From positions 1 to 64,000 of the forward strand of contig NZ_WEGK01000017.1 in assembly GCF_009604405.1 (NCBI RefSeq): 64,000 nucleotides of DNA. Reading direction: 5' to 3'. Positions 33,679-42,462 of this stretch are shown here, one piece after another. Numbering within the stretch: position 1 is the stretch's first letter; the number at the start of each line of letters is the position of its first letter. The translations under genes were made by a program, and so were the position numbers. A model generated the notes under the pieces. It was given only the letters and a program-made list of their open reading frames with translations, searched no databases and was not told where the DNA came from. Source of the stretch: Nocardia macrotermitis. Its GTDB lineage: Bacteria; Actinomycetota; Actinomycetes; Mycobacteriales; Mycobacteriaceae.

Positions 33679-34667
33679 TCGTGCCCGCCCGAATGGCCGG
33701 TGATGGACAGGAACACGTCGTCCAGGGAGGGGCGGCGCAGGCCGATGTCGGCGAGTTCGACCCCGCCCGCGTCCAGGCGACGCAGCGCCTCGGACAGGGT
33801 GGCCGCGCCCTCGGGTGCGGGGACCGAGATCCGGTCGATCCCGACGGGCTGTTCGGCGAATTCCTTCGCGACCGATTCGGGGACCAGATCGCCCAGCGCC
33901 TCGATGGCCGTGACCACCCGGTTCGGATCCAGCGGCACGATCTCGCAGTAGCTGCCGCCGGTCTTCTCCTTGAGTTCGTCGGCGGTTCCCTCGGCGATGA
34001 CGGTGCCGCGGTCGATGACGATGATGTTGTCGCTGAGCACGTCGGCCTCTTCGAGGTACTGCGTGGTCAGCAGGACCGTGATGCCCTGGTTCTTCAGCGC
34101 GATGACCAGATCCCAGACGCCCTGGCGGCTGCGCGGGTCCAGGCCGGTGGTGGGTTCGTCGAGGAAGACCACCTCGGGCCGCACGACCAGCCCGCAGGCG
34201 ATGTCGACCCGTCGGCGCATACCGCCGGAGTAGCCGCGCACGGCGCGTTTGCCCGCGCTGACCAGGTCGAATTCCTCGAGCAGGGTATCGGCGCGCGCCC
34301 GGGCGGCCTTCTTGCCCAGCCCCATCAGCCGACCGAACAGTTCGAGGTTCTCGCGCCCGGACAGGTTCTCGTCCAACGCCGCGTACTGACCGGTCATCAT
34401 GATGGACCGCCGCACCCCGGCCGGATCGCTGAGCACGTCGTGCCCGGCGACCTGCGCGGCGCCCGAATCGGGTCGCAGCAGGGTGGACAGGATCTTGACG
34501 GTGGTGGTCTTCCCCGCGCCGTTGGGCCCCAGGATGCCCAGCACCGAGCCGCGCGCGGCGGAGAAACTGACGCCCTGCAACGCGTGCACGTCGCCGAAGG
34601 ACTTGCGCACGTCGGCGACCAGGACCGCGGTTTCGGGCGGCGACTCTGCGTTGTCCAAGCTGGGCAT
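33675..34667 (-). CDS. DrrA-type ABC exporter ATPase
   Basis: 330 aa. Walker A GPNGAGKTTT, Q-loop MTGQYAALDENLSGRENL, signature YSGGMRRR, Walker B VVFLDEPTTGLD and the switch region TTQYLEEAD are all intact. The C-terminal extension of about 90 residues (ending RRPSLDDVFLSITGH) is typical of the daunorubicin-resistance DrrA subfamily, which powers ABC-2 exporters. The ATG at 34667 follows GGAGAG. It is the first gene of the coupled operon and provides ATP hydrolysis for the two permeases downstream. Confidence 0.92.
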   Translation of the reverse strand: MPSLDNAESPPETAVLVADVRKSFGDVHALQGVSFSAARGSVLGILGPNGAGKTTTVKILSTLLRPDSGAAQVAGHDVLSDPAGVRRSIMMTGQYAALDENLSGRENLELFGRLMGLGKKAARARADTLLEEFDLVSAGKRAVRGYSGGMRRRVDIACGLVVRPEVVFLDEPTTGLDPRSRQGVWDLVIALKNQGITVLLTTQYLEEADVLSDNIIVIDRGTVIAEGTADELKEKTGGSYCEIVPLDPNRVVTAIEALGDLVPESVAKEFAEQPVGIDRISVPAPEGAATLSEALRRLDAGGVELADIGLRRPSLDDVFLSITGHSGGHE

Positions 34668-35069
34668 CAACTCTCCACTATGGCCGGGGCGGCAATCGGA
34701 TTGTCCGGATCGCCGTGTTACTGCGTCCCGGTTGGGTGATCCCTTCCACCGGGGGCGATGTTACTGGTACGGAACGACAGCGATGCGGAGCCGCGGGAAT
34801 ATCGCACGGGTGGGCGGCGATGCGGAGTGTGCCATTAACTGTGGCGTTACTCACAGTTTGGGAAACCGTCCGGTTTGCGGTTTGGATCGTCGCAGGTCCG
34901 GGGACGAACCGGCCGGTACGGCGAGTGCGACGGAACCTTGTCGCGTGGGCCCGGCCACCCATACTCTTGCCGCAAGGGGAAGAGACGGACACTCATCTGT
35001 CTGCGGTGACCACGTCCGGCGAGCAGGACGCCCGGTCGCCGTGGGCTCACGTCGGCGAGAGGGTGACCG
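34668..35069. other. Divergent intergenic region, ABC exporter / aldehyde dehydrogenase
   Basis: About 400 bases. It contains the + strand promoter listed separately, two copies of GCGATGCGGAG (near 34788 and 34818) about 30 nt apart, and a moderately AT-richer centre near 34840-34890. A GAGAGGG ribosome site precedes the ATG at 35070. No small gene is supported. Confidence 0.4.
34938..34965 (+). promoter_or_regulatory. Promoter of the aldehyde-dehydrogenase-like gene
   Basis: TTGTCG (34938-34943), a 16-base spacer and CATACT (34960-34965). The predicted start lies near 34972, giving a leader of about 98 nt. Confidence 0.5.
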
Positions 35070-36584
35070 ATGGCAGAGTCTGCCCGCGGTGTGCATGGCG
35101 GGTCCCTGGCCCGCTCGCGAGTTCTGACGTCCTTCGATCCGCGTACCGGCGAAACCGTCGGTGATTACGCGGTGTTGGACCAGGCCGATCTGACGCGCGC
35201 GGTGCGCGTCGCGCGGTCCTCCGAGAAATGGTGGGCGGCACTGGGATTCGCGGGACGCAAACGCTGGTTACTGGACTGGAAGCGGGTCATCGTCCGGCGC
35301 GCGGGCGAACTGGTGGATCTGATCAGCGCCGAGACCGGCAAACCCGAAGCCGACGCGGCCATCGAGGTGATGCAGGCGGTCGAGAATCTGGACTGGGCCG
35401 CGCGCAATGCCGAACGCGCCCTGGGCCGTCGGCGGCTGGGCAGCAGCTGGTTCACCCGCAACGAACGCGCCTCGGTCGGCTATCTGCCGCTCGGTGTGGT
35501 GGGCGTGCTCGGCTCGTGGGCCAGCCCGCTCTACACGCCGATGGGTTCGATCGCCTACGCCATGGCCGCCGGTAACGCCGTGATCTTCAAACCCAGCGAA
35601 CTCACCCCGGGCGTCGGGGTGTGGCTGGCCGAGAGCTGGGCCCGGCTCGCGCCGAATCAGCCTGTGCTGCAAGTGGTCACCGGCGACAGCTCGACCGGCG
35701 CGGCGCTGTGTCGCGCGCGGGTGGACAAGATCGCCTACGCGGGTTCGGATGCCGGTGCGCGCGAAGTGATCTCGCTGTGCGCGCAGACCATGACACCGGT
35801 GGTGGTGGAGCGTTTCGGCAAGGGGGCCATGGTCGTTCAGGTCGACGCGAAACTCGACGACGCCGCCGAGGCCGCGGTGTTCGGCGCGATGTCCAACGCC
35901 GGGCAGAGTCCGGCCGGAATCCAGCGCGCCTACGTCGCGGAATCGGTGTACGAACCGTTCCTGGAGCGGGTCGCCGCGCGCGCGGGCAAGCTGCGGCCCG
36001 GCGGCGATCGGCGCGCCTCCTACGGTCCGATGATCCTGGAATCGCAGGTGGAGGTGGTGCGGCGGCAGGTCAAGGACGCCGTCGCGCAGGGCGGGCGGCT
36101 GGTCGTCGGCGGTCTGGACTCGATCCGCGAGCCCTACGTCGAGCCGATCGTGCTGGCCGATGTGCCCGAGGATTCCCAGGCCATCACGGGCGAGGCGGCC
36201 GGTCCGGTGCTGATCGTGAATCCGGTGGCGAGTATGGACGAGGCCGTCGAGCGGATCAACGCCGCCGAACACGGCCTCGCGGTCGCGGTGTTCACCCGCG
36301 ACGTCCGGATGGTCCCGGAGTTCGCCGAACGCATCAGAACCGGTGTGGTGACGATCAATTCATCGATGGCGTACGCCGGAATCCCGGCCATGCCCTTCGG
36401 CGGCGTCGGCGAGTACGGCCAGGGTCACGCGCACGGCGAGGCGGGCCTGCGCGAATTCACCCGCACCCTGTCCATCGCGCAGAAGCGTTATCGCGGGATG
36501 GCGGATCTGGCCACGTTCGACCGGCATCCGCGCACGCTGCGCATGGCCAAGGCCGTTTTCCGGATGCGGCACGGGCAGGGCTGA
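35070..36584 (+). CDS. Aldehyde dehydrogenase homologue lacking the catalytic Cys
   Basis: 504 aa ALDH-superfamily protein. Rossmann-type and tetramer elements are present: GVVGVLGSWASPLYT, IFKPSELTP, TGDSSTGAAL and the C-terminal MPFGGVGEYGQGHAHGEAG. The usual catalytic site NxGQxC reads NAGQSPAG, so Pro stands where the nucleophile Cys should be; neither neighbour is Cys. The general-base Glu region is altered as well (VVERFGKGA for LELGGK), though the Glu remains. It probably does not oxidise aldehydes by the normal mechanism; it may bind a ligand or act with a partner. Strong promoter and GAGAGGG ribosome site upstream. Convergent with the tandem-TetR gene 6 nt away. Confidence 0.82.
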   Translation: MAESARGVHGGSLARSRVLTSFDPRTGETVGDYAVLDQADLTRAVRVARSSEKWWAALGFAGRKRWLLDWKRVIVRRAGELVDLISAETGKPEADAAIEVMQAVENLDWAARNAERALGRRRLGSSWFTRNERASVGYLPLGVVGVLGSWASPLYTPMGSIAYAMAAGNAVIFKPSELTPGVGVWLAESWARLAPNQPVLQVVTGDSSTGAALCRARVDKIAYAGSDAGAREVISLCAQTMTPVVVERFGKGAMVVQVDAKLDDAAEAAVFGAMSNAGQSPAGIQRAYVAESVYEPFLERVAARAGKLRPGGDRRASYGPMILESQVEVVRRQVKDAVAQGGRLVVGGLDSIREPYVEPIVLADVPEDSQAITGEAAGPVLIVNPVASMDEAVERINAAEHGLAVAVFTRDVRMVPEFAERIRTGVVTINSSMAYAGIPAMPFGGVGEYGQGHAHGEAGLREFTRTLSIAQKRYRGMADLATFDRHPRTLRMAKAVFRMRHGQG

Positions 36585-36590
36585 GCGGGC

Positions 36591-37811
36591 TCAGTCCTCC
36601 GGGCCCAGCAGCACCGCGCGCATGAGTTCGTTGACGCGCGCGAGGCTTTCGGGACGCCGGTCGAACCGGATGCGACGCCCGACGTCGACCACCAGCGCGA
36701 TCGCGGCGTGCACCCGGAAGCGTGCCTCGGCCGGATCGCCGTCGAGCAGGTTCGCCCACTCCAGGACGTTCTGGCGTTGGATCGCGCGCAGCCGGTGCTG
36801 TTCGGCCGCAGGCAGATTCGAGAATTCGGCGAAGTAGACCGGCAGAATCTCGGGCATCGCGAAGGTGAGCCGGGCGAAGCGGTCGGCGATGCGCAGGGCG
36901 GCGTCGGCCCGGCTGCTCGCCTCGGCCAGCGCCTCGGCGTTCGCGATCGCGACGCGCTCGCCGGTGCGATGGAACGCCGCGGCCAGCAGATCCGATTTGC
37001 TCGGGAAGTAGCGGTACACGCTGGAGGCGTTGATCCCGACGGCCGCGCCGATCTCCTCGATGCTGGCCTCGTGATAGCCCTGGCGGCCGAAGATCCGGAT
37101 CGCCTCGGTCAGCAACTGCTCGCGTTTGGAACTCAGCGGCAGGCCGCGTGCGGGTAGTTCGGGCGCGGGTTCGGTTGGGGCGGGGGTCAATTCGGCGCGC
37201 AGGATCGACCAGCAGATGTCCTGGAGCAGATCGGTCAGCCGCGCGGTGGACAGCGTGGTGCGGTGCAGGGTGATGCTGCCGATCGCGCCCAGCATGCCGG
37301 TGCCGAGCACGTTGATGTCGGCCGCGTTGTCCTCGGGACGCAGTGCGGCGATGGCGGATTCGACCCGCGCGTGCAGTTCGTCGTAGATCTTGCGGATGCG
37401 GCGACGGTCCTCGGTTTCCAGGTACCGGCGCTCCCACCGGTACAGCCCGCCCTCGCGGCGCACCTCGATGGTGTGTTCGGCCAGGGCGCGGATCTGTGCG
37501 GTGAGCCGGGCCTCGGGTTCGAGTGTGGGGTCGTCGGCGGCCTGCGCGGCGTCCAGGAGTATTTGCGCTCCGCCCTCGGCCGCGGCCACCAGCAGTGCGT
37601 ACTTGTTCCGGAAGTGCCGGTACAGCGCGGGGCCGGAGATGCCGACCTCGGCCGCGATCTCGTCGACACCGACCGGGTGATAGCCGCGTTCGCTGAACGC
37701 CTGGGCCGCGACGCGCACGATTTGTGCTTTCCTGTTCTTCGGCCGCCGCCGGACCGTCGTGCCGTCTGCTCGCGCGGAAGCGAGTCCGGACTCGCTGGGA
37801 TCCGCGACCAT
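36591..37811 (-). CDS. Tandem TetR-family regulator (two DNA-binding domains)
   Basis: 406 aa, twice the normal TetR length. The first helix-turn-helix (about residues 30-80, EIAAEVGISGPALYRHFRNK) and the second (about 225-275, EIGAAVGINASSVYRYFPSK) are both complete, and each is followed by a helical ligand-binding-like domain. It may therefore bind DNA as a monomer that mimics a dimer. The ATG at 37811 follows an AAGGAGAGG ribosome site. It is divergent from an enoyl-CoA hydratase/isomerase gene across 133 nt that contain two GTTAACC sites, so it probably controls that gene and itself, perhaps sensing an acyl-CoA. That last point is inference from the neighbour. Confidence 0.9.
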   Translation of the reverse strand: MVADPSESGLASARADGTTVRRRPKNRKAQIVRVAAQAFSERGYHPVGVDEIAAEVGISGPALYRHFRNKYALLVAAAEGGAQILLDAAQAADDPTLEPEARLTAQIRALAEHTIEVRREGGLYRWERRYLETEDRRRIRKIYDELHARVESAIAALRPEDNAADINVLGTGMLGAIGSITLHRTTLSTARLTDLLQDICWSILRAELTPAPTEPAPELPARGLPLSSKREQLLTEAIRIFGRQGYHEASIEEIGAAVGINASSVYRYFPSKSDLLAAAFHRTGERVAIANAEALAEASSRADAALRIADRFARLTFAMPEILPVYFAEFSNLPAAEQHRLRAIQRQNVLEWANLLDGDPAEARFRVHAAIALVVDVGRRIRFDRRPESLARVNELMRAVLLGPED

Positions 37812-37842
37812 GCACCTCTCCTTCTCTCGCACCGCCGCCTGG

Positions 37843-37895
37843 TTGACAGCGCCGCACAACTCAACCTAAGTTAACCACAATTCGCAATGTTAACC
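37843..37895 (+). promoter_or_regulatory. Promoter with two GTTAACC operator-like sites
   Basis: TTGACA (37843-37848), an 18-base spacer and TAAGTT (37867-37872). GTTAACC occurs at 37870-37876, overlapping the -10 box, and again at 37889-37895, 19 bp apart (about two helical turns). This lies in the divergent region between the tandem-TetR and enoyl-CoA hydratase genes, a natural place for repression. Confidence 0.55.
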
Positions 37896-37944
37896 GTCAT
37901 TCTCGCGCCGCCGCACGCAACGACGGCCTACCTGGGAGTTGTCA

Positions 37945-38748
37945 ATGAGCAACGTCGAGCAGACCACCACTCCGCCGGGCCTGAGTGTCGTCCACGACGG
38001 CCGGGTGCTGCGGGTCACCATCGCCAATCCCAAGCGCAAGAACGCGATCAACTACGACGCGATGGTCGCGCTCGGCGACGCGTTCGAGGCCGTCGTCGAG
38101 GATCGCACGGTTCGCGCGATCGTGCTGACCGGTGAGGGCTCGGACTTCTGCACCGGCGCGGATCTGTCCGGCGTGGTCTCCGAGGCACAGCGCGGCATCA
38201 CCCCCGAGATGACCATGGATGCGGCGAACCGGCTGGTCAAGGCCATTGTCGACGCACCGGTCCCGGTGATCGCGCGGATTCGCGGCGCGGCTGCGGGCGT
38301 CGGCGTCGCGCTGGCCCTGGCCGCCGACCTGACCTACGCCAGCGATGACGCCTACCTGCTGCTCGCGTTCATCAACATCGGCCTGATGCCCGACGGCGGC
38401 GCCGCGGCCATGATCGCCGCCGCGGCCGGTCGCCCGCTCGCCGCCGAGATGGCGCTGCTCGGCGAGCGTCTGCCGATCGCCGACGCGCTCCGCCACGGCC
38501 TGGTCACCGGCGTGCTGTCCGCCGAGGAACTCGACGCCAAGGTCGAGGCCGCCGCCGCCAAACTCGCCGCCGGCCCGCGCCGCGCCCTCGAACTCACCAA
38601 GAGCGCCCTCAACAACGCCGCCCTGACCTCCCTGGACGCCGCCCTGGCCGCGGAGAAGACCGGCCAGGCCGAACTCCTCCAGTCCCCGGACTTCATGGAG
38701 GGCGCCACCGCCATGCTCACCAAGCGCAAGGCCGTTTTCGCGGAGTAG
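37945..38748 (+). CDS. Enoyl-CoA hydratase/isomerase family protein
   Basis: 267 aa crotonase-fold enzyme. Oxyanion-hole segments are present: RKNAINYDAM, GADLSG and RGAAAGVGVALALAADL. The catalytic region INIGLMPDGGAAAMIA has Asp where hydratases often have Glu, and one expected acidic residue is not obvious, so isomerase (PaaG/ECI-like) or another crotonase activity is as likely as hydration. The ATG at 37945 follows GGGAG by 6 nt. It is expressed from the promoter shared with the divergent tandem-TetR gene and ends before two strong hairpins. The role is probably beta-oxidation or ring-derived acyl-CoA metabolism. Confidence 0.88.
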   Translation: MSNVEQTTTPPGLSVVHDGRVLRVTIANPKRKNAINYDAMVALGDAFEAVVEDRTVRAIVLTGEGSDFCTGADLSGVVSEAQRGITPEMTMDAANRLVKAIVDAPVPVIARIRGAAAGVGVALALAADLTYASDDAYLLLAFINIGLMPDGGAAAMIAAAAGRPLAAEMALLGERLPIADALRHGLVTGVLSAEELDAKVEAAAAKLAAGPRRALELTKSALNNAALTSLDAALAAEKTGQAELLQSPDFMEGATAMLTKRKAVFAE

Positions 38749-38761
38749 GGCGGTACATCCG

Positions 38762-38828
38762 CCGTCGCGGGGCCGTCGTCGGCTCCGCGACGGTCGTCCC
38801 GCTCCGGTCGTTTCGGGACCGGAGCGGG
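38762..38828 (+). terminator. Double hairpin terminator after the enoyl-CoA hydratase gene
   Basis: Two hairpins in a row: CCGTCGCGG/CCGCGACGG (38762-38793), then a perfect 12-bp stem CCCGCTCCGGTC (38798-38809) / GACCGGAGCGGG (38817-38828) with a 7-base loop, followed by TTC. Confidence 0.75.
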
Positions 38829-38922
38829 TTCAGCGTCGCGGGGGCCGGGTTTGCCGGGTGTGGGCGAATGGTGTGCAACATGCGGATGAAGGGTCTCGGC
38901 GGGGTGGGGCTACTGTTACCGC

Positions 38923-39951
38923 ATGAATTACCTGGTTATCGGGGCAACTGGGTGTATCGGTCGGTATCTCGTCCCAGAGTTGCTGAAGCGTAGCGGTGAT
39001 ATTCATGTGATGGTGCGGCCCGGCGGTGATCCGGCGTACCGGTTCGATCGGTGTGCGCGGGAGTGGGGTGGGGGTGAGCGAGTGTGGCGGGTGCGTGGGG
39101 ATCTCGGCGCGCCCGGACTCGGGATCGATGCGGATTGGGTTGTGGCGCATCGTGGTTCGATCGATCATGTGATTCACCTGGGGGTCGGGTACGACGCGGC
39201 GGGGCTGGGCGCGGGGACCGCGCATGTCGTGGAACTCGCCGAGCGGCTGGAAGCCGGTGCGCTGCACCACATGTCGAGTGTGGAGGTGGCCGGGTCGGCG
39301 GAAGGGCTGTTCGGCGAGGACATGTTCGACGTCGGGCAGGTGCTGCCGACGCCGCAGCAGCGTGCCGCGTTCGAGGCCGAGCGGATCGTGCGCGAACGGG
39401 CGGCGGTGCCGTGGCAGATCTATCGGCCCTCGATCGTGGTCGGTCACTCCCGCACCGGCGAGATCGATCGGATCACCGGGCCGTACTACTTCTTCCGGCT
39501 GCTGCGGATGGCCGCCCAGCTGCCGCGAATCCTGCCGATCCTGGTGCCTAAGCTGGGCGAAACCAATATGGTGCCGGTGGATTTCGTCGTCCGGGCGCTG
39601 GGGCACATCGTGCATCGACCGGTCGTCGGCAGGACCACCTACCATCTGGTCGACCCGCGTCGGCAGAGCGCCGCCGAGGTGCTCAACCTGTTCGCCGACG
39701 AGGCGGGCGCGCCGCGTCTGATGGAGGTCATGCCGCGTCAGACCGTGGATATGATGCTGCGGGTCCCGGGCGTCGGCGCGATCCTGCCGCATCTGGGCGT
39801 GCCACGAGAAGTGTTGGAGCAGAACGAGTTCGGCTGCTGGTTCGACTGCCGCAACACGACCGCCGCGTTGGCTGGTACCGATATTCGCGTGCCGCCGATG
39901 GCGGGGTACGCGCCGGTCATCTGGAAATACTGGATCGAGAACTGGGTGTGA
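38923..39951 (+). CDS. Extended SDR / NAD-epimerase-like protein without the YxxxK pair
   Basis: 342 aa. The Rossmann nucleotide motif GATGCIG (residues 8-14) and the substrate-side motif YRPSIVVG of extended SDRs and fatty-acyl-CoA-reductase-like proteins are clear. Where the catalytic Tyr-x-x-x-Lys should precede the AERIVRE helix, the sequence reads TPQQRAAFEAERIV, so both Tyr and Lys appear to be missing. It may bind NAD(P) without classical SDR catalysis, or use other residues. No signal peptide. It follows the double terminator and is convergent with the lycopene-cyclase gene 17 nt away. Confidence 0.78.
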   Translation: MNYLVIGATGCIGRYLVPELLKRSGDIHVMVRPGGDPAYRFDRCAREWGGGERVWRVRGDLGAPGLGIDADWVVAHRGSIDHVIHLGVGYDAAGLGAGTAHVVELAERLEAGALHHMSSVEVAGSAEGLFGEDMFDVGQVLPTPQQRAAFEAERIVRERAAVPWQIYRPSIVVGHSRTGEIDRITGPYYFFRLLRMAAQLPRILPILVPKLGETNMVPVDFVVRALGHIVHRPVVGRTTYHLVDPRRQSAAEVLNLFADEAGAPRLMEVMPRQTVDMMLRVPGVGAILPHLGVPREVLEQNEFGCWFDCRNTTAALAGTDIRVPPMAGYAPVIWKYWIENWV

Positions 39952-39968
39952 GGCGGCGGGGTCCGGCG

Positions 39969-41186
39969 CTATCGGATCTCGTCGAACGCCGCCTCGGCGC
40001 GGTCCCTGGCGGGCGCGTATTCGTAACCCACCCAACGGTTTCGGTTGGTCCAGCCGACCAGGTCGTAACGCCAGCGGAACGGCCAGGTACGGGCGACGGT
40101 CATGAACAGGACCTTGGCCAAGGGGGCGTAGTCGGCGTGCGCGGACAGCAGTGCGTGTTGCTCTCGCGGCGAGGCGGTGAAGAACGCCTCGAACATCGAA
40201 ATCGATTGGGCGGTAGTCAATCTGCCGAGACCGTAGACCCCGCGCATGCGCATCCAGTAGACCAGTCGTGCCTCCCACGGCCACAGCTCCTGGGCCGGAT
40301 CGCGGCCCGCGCGCAATGCGTCGATCGCGGTGTCCACCAGGGCGAGTGAATCGGCCACGCTGTATCCGGTGCACGGGTGCATCATCCCGCCCCGGGAGCC
40401 GAACGGGACGGCGTCCGTCGCGCGGGCGGCGGCGCGCATCGCGGGCGGCGGCTGATCCAGCGGATAGTGCGCGGCCTCGCTCGGTTCGTCGCCGCGCAAC
40501 GTGATCCCATGTGCGGCAAGGCGATTGAGTGTTCGTCGCCGCAACTCCCGCTGCGGCATCCCACCGCGCAACCCCAGGCTGGTCTCCTCGAAGATCACCG
40601 TGCCGTCACCCAACGGCACCGAGTACAGGAACGACGGCGGCTCATCCGGACCGGCCCCGTTCTCATCGCGCCAATCCAGCAGCAGCCCTTCGCCATCGGC
40701 GACCATCGGTGCGGCGCGCTCGGCGTCGACGAAGATGCCGTGCGCGCTCGCGGTCCGGCGCGCGCCCGGTGAAGGTAGTCCTCGGGTATCGAAAACCGTT
40801 GCGGCCGTGACGATCGTGCCGTCGTCGAGTTCGACCCGGTGCGCACCCACCGACGTCGCCCGGCCGGTCAGCACCGTCGCGTCGTCGAGCGGAAGTGCCT
40901 CGCGCAGACCGGGTTTCGACAACACGCAGTACGGCCGCTCGATCCGGTGCGCGGTCTTCGTCCACACCGTCGGCGCCTCGATCCGCTGCGCGATCGTGCT
41001 GTGCGGCAACCACTGCGGCAATTCGTCGATCCAGCACGAGAATGTCGGCGGCCATAGCCGCTCGGGTCGCGGATCCACCGCCACCACCCGCATCCCCGCC
41101 CGCACCGCCCGATGCGCCAGCCCCCGCCCGGTGGGCCCCAACCCCACCACGCAGAGATCCGCCTCCCCGACACGCTGACCACTCAT
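39969..41186 (-). CDS. Lycopene cyclase family FAD protein
   Basis: 405 aa. The N-terminal dinucleotide motif VVGLGPTGRGLA, the PPTFSCWIDELP segment, the FEETSL motif (FLEET in plant/cyanobacterial CrtL-type beta-cyclases) and GGMMHPCTGYSVADSL are all seen. These enzymes cyclise the ends of lycopene in carotenoid synthesis, using reduced FAD without net redox change. No other carotenoid gene (crtE, crtB, crtI) is in the window, so the pathway would be completed elsewhere. The ATG at 41186 was chosen over upstream in-frame ATGs because GAGAG lies just before it. It lies 69 nt behind the SDR gene on the same strand. Confidence 0.85.
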   Translation of the reverse strand: MSGQRVGEADLCVVGLGPTGRGLAHRAVRAGMRVVAVDPRPERLWPPTFSCWIDELPQWLPHSTIAQRIEAPTVWTKTAHRIERPYCVLSKPGLREALPLDDATVLTGRATSVGAHRVELDDGTIVTAATVFDTRGLPSPGARRTASAHGIFVDAERAAPMVADGEGLLLDWRDENGAGPDEPPSFLYSVPLGDGTVIFEETSLGLRGGMPQRELRRRTLNRLAAHGITLRGDEPSEAAHYPLDQPPPAMRAAARATDAVPFGSRGGMMHPCTGYSVADSLALVDTAIDALRAGRDPAQELWPWEARLVYWMRMRGVYGLGRLTTAQSISMFEAFFTASPREQHALLSAHADYAPLAKVLFMTVARTWPFRWRYDLVGWTNRNRWVGYEYAPARDRAEAAFDEIR

Positions 41187-41255
41187 ATCTCTCATTGAAT
41201 CAGCTGTGCCGGGGCGGGCGGTATCCGCGTGGCGGCCCACCGGAGATCGCGCGGC

Positions 41256-41999
41256 TCAGAGCTGCATCTCGCCGCCGTCGATGTAGAGGTTCGAACCCAC
41301 GACGAAACTGCTGTCCGCCGAGGCGAGGAACATGACGGCCCCGGCGACCTCCGCCGGGGTGCCGATCCGGCCGATCGGAACGTTCGCCGCGAAACCGGCT
41401 CTGACCGCGGCGGCGTCCTGCGGACCCCCGATCGCGGCGAGCGCGGCGGTGTCGATGGTGCCCGGGGCGATCGCGTTGACCCGGATGCCGCGCCCCTCGA
41501 GTTCGCTGGCCCAGGTGCGGGTGAAGGAGCGCAGCGCGGCCTTGGAAGCGGCGTACGCGCCGAATGCCGCCATCCCGTCGTCGGCGCGGACGGACGTGTT
41601 CACGATGACGGTCGCGCCGTCGTTGAGCAGCGGCAATGCCTTGCGTACGGTCTGGAGCGTGCCCCACACGTTGGTTTCGAAGATCGTGTCGAAGTGTTCG
41701 CGGGTGGTCTGTTCGAGCGTCGCGAAGGCTCCCGTTCCGGCGTTGGCGAACAGCGTGTCCAGCCCTTTCCCGCGCGCCGCGACGGCCTCGTAGAGCCGAT
41801 CGAGGTCGGCCGGATTCGCGATGTCGCCCGGTACGGCGGTGGCCGATCCGAGCGTCTCGACCGTCGCGTTCAGCTCGTCCACCCGTCGCCCGGTGACGAA
41901 TACGTGCGCCCCCTCCGCCGCGAAGCGTTCCGCGGCGGCCCGGCCGATACCGCTGCTGCCGCCGGTCACGACCGCCGTCCTGCCGTCCAGTTGTCCCAC
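41256..41999 (-). CDS. Classical short-chain dehydrogenase/reductase
   Basis: 247 aa. TGGSSGIG cofactor loop, NAG motif (LFANAGTG), catalytic Ser in NTSVRAD, Tyr and Lys in AYAASKAALRS, and the C-terminal SSFVVGSNLYIDGG are all intact. The N-terminal GRR after the second strand suggests NADPH. It is an active SDR of unknown substrate. AGGTGGG lies just upstream of the ATG. Two near-identical palindromes at 42029-42065 overlap its promoter region, so it is probably under a TetR-like repressor not encoded next to it. It may be co-transcribed with the lycopene-cyclase gene 69 nt downstream. Confidence 0.9.
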   Translation of the reverse strand: MGQLDGRTAVVTGGSSGIGRAAAERFAAEGAHVFVTGRRVDELNATVETLGSATAVPGDIANPADLDRLYEAVAARGKGLDTLFANAGTGAFATLEQTTREHFDTIFETNVWGTLQTVRKALPLLNDGATVIVNTSVRADDGMAAFGAYAASKAALRSFTRTWASELEGRGIRVNAIAPGTIDTAALAAIGGPQDAAAVRAGFAANVPIGRIGTPAEVAGAVMFLASADSSFVVGSNLYIDGGEMQL

Positions 42000-42462
42000 G
42001 ATTGCCCACCTTCCGTATATCTGTACTAATCGGTACTGATGGAACGTTAGCAGATCGGTACCGATCGGTGCAGAATTGGTGTGATCGGCGACGGTGGTCG
42101 TGACAAAGCGCAGCGGCTTGCGGAACCGGCCGTCGGCTGCGAGGGGCTCATCGTCGGGGTGCGCATCGGCCGTCGGTGGCTGCTCGGTGGGCCGGTTTCG
42201 TTGTCGGGGCGTGCCCGGCTGCTCGGATGTGCTCCGGAAATTCGACTGCGTCTGAAAAATTTATTCCAGTACGGATGAATCCGCTTCGGAACGAATTCAT
42301 GAGGCGTTCTGCTTTATGTGCACTTGGGTGGCATTTCGGGTTACTAATCAAGTGCTCATCGGTTCAAATGGAACGATGCGTATTGGAACGTGGGGAACGA
42401 TATGTTTCGAGCTGTGAAAAGCTCGGGTGAATTTGTCGGTTCGTGGGCGTACCTTGTGTCGC
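42000..42462. other. Divergent intergenic region with AT-richer stretch
   Basis: About 460 bases. The left end holds paired operator-like palindromes. From about 42240 to 42420 the base composition is noticeably richer in A/T than the rest of the window, with runs such as GAAAAATTTATTCC. At 42450-42455 TACCTT lies 7 nt before the GTG at 42463. No RNA gene or coding segment could be supported. Confidence 0.4.
42029..42065. promoter_or_regulatory. Two ATCGGTACYGAT palindromes upstream of the SDR
   Basis: ATCGGTACTGAT (42029-42040, one mismatch) and ATCGGTACCGAT (42054-42065, perfect 12-bp palindrome), 25 bp apart and 30-66 nt upstream of the SDR start. Paired identical dyads in this position are typical of TetR-family operators. 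Confidence 0.6.
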
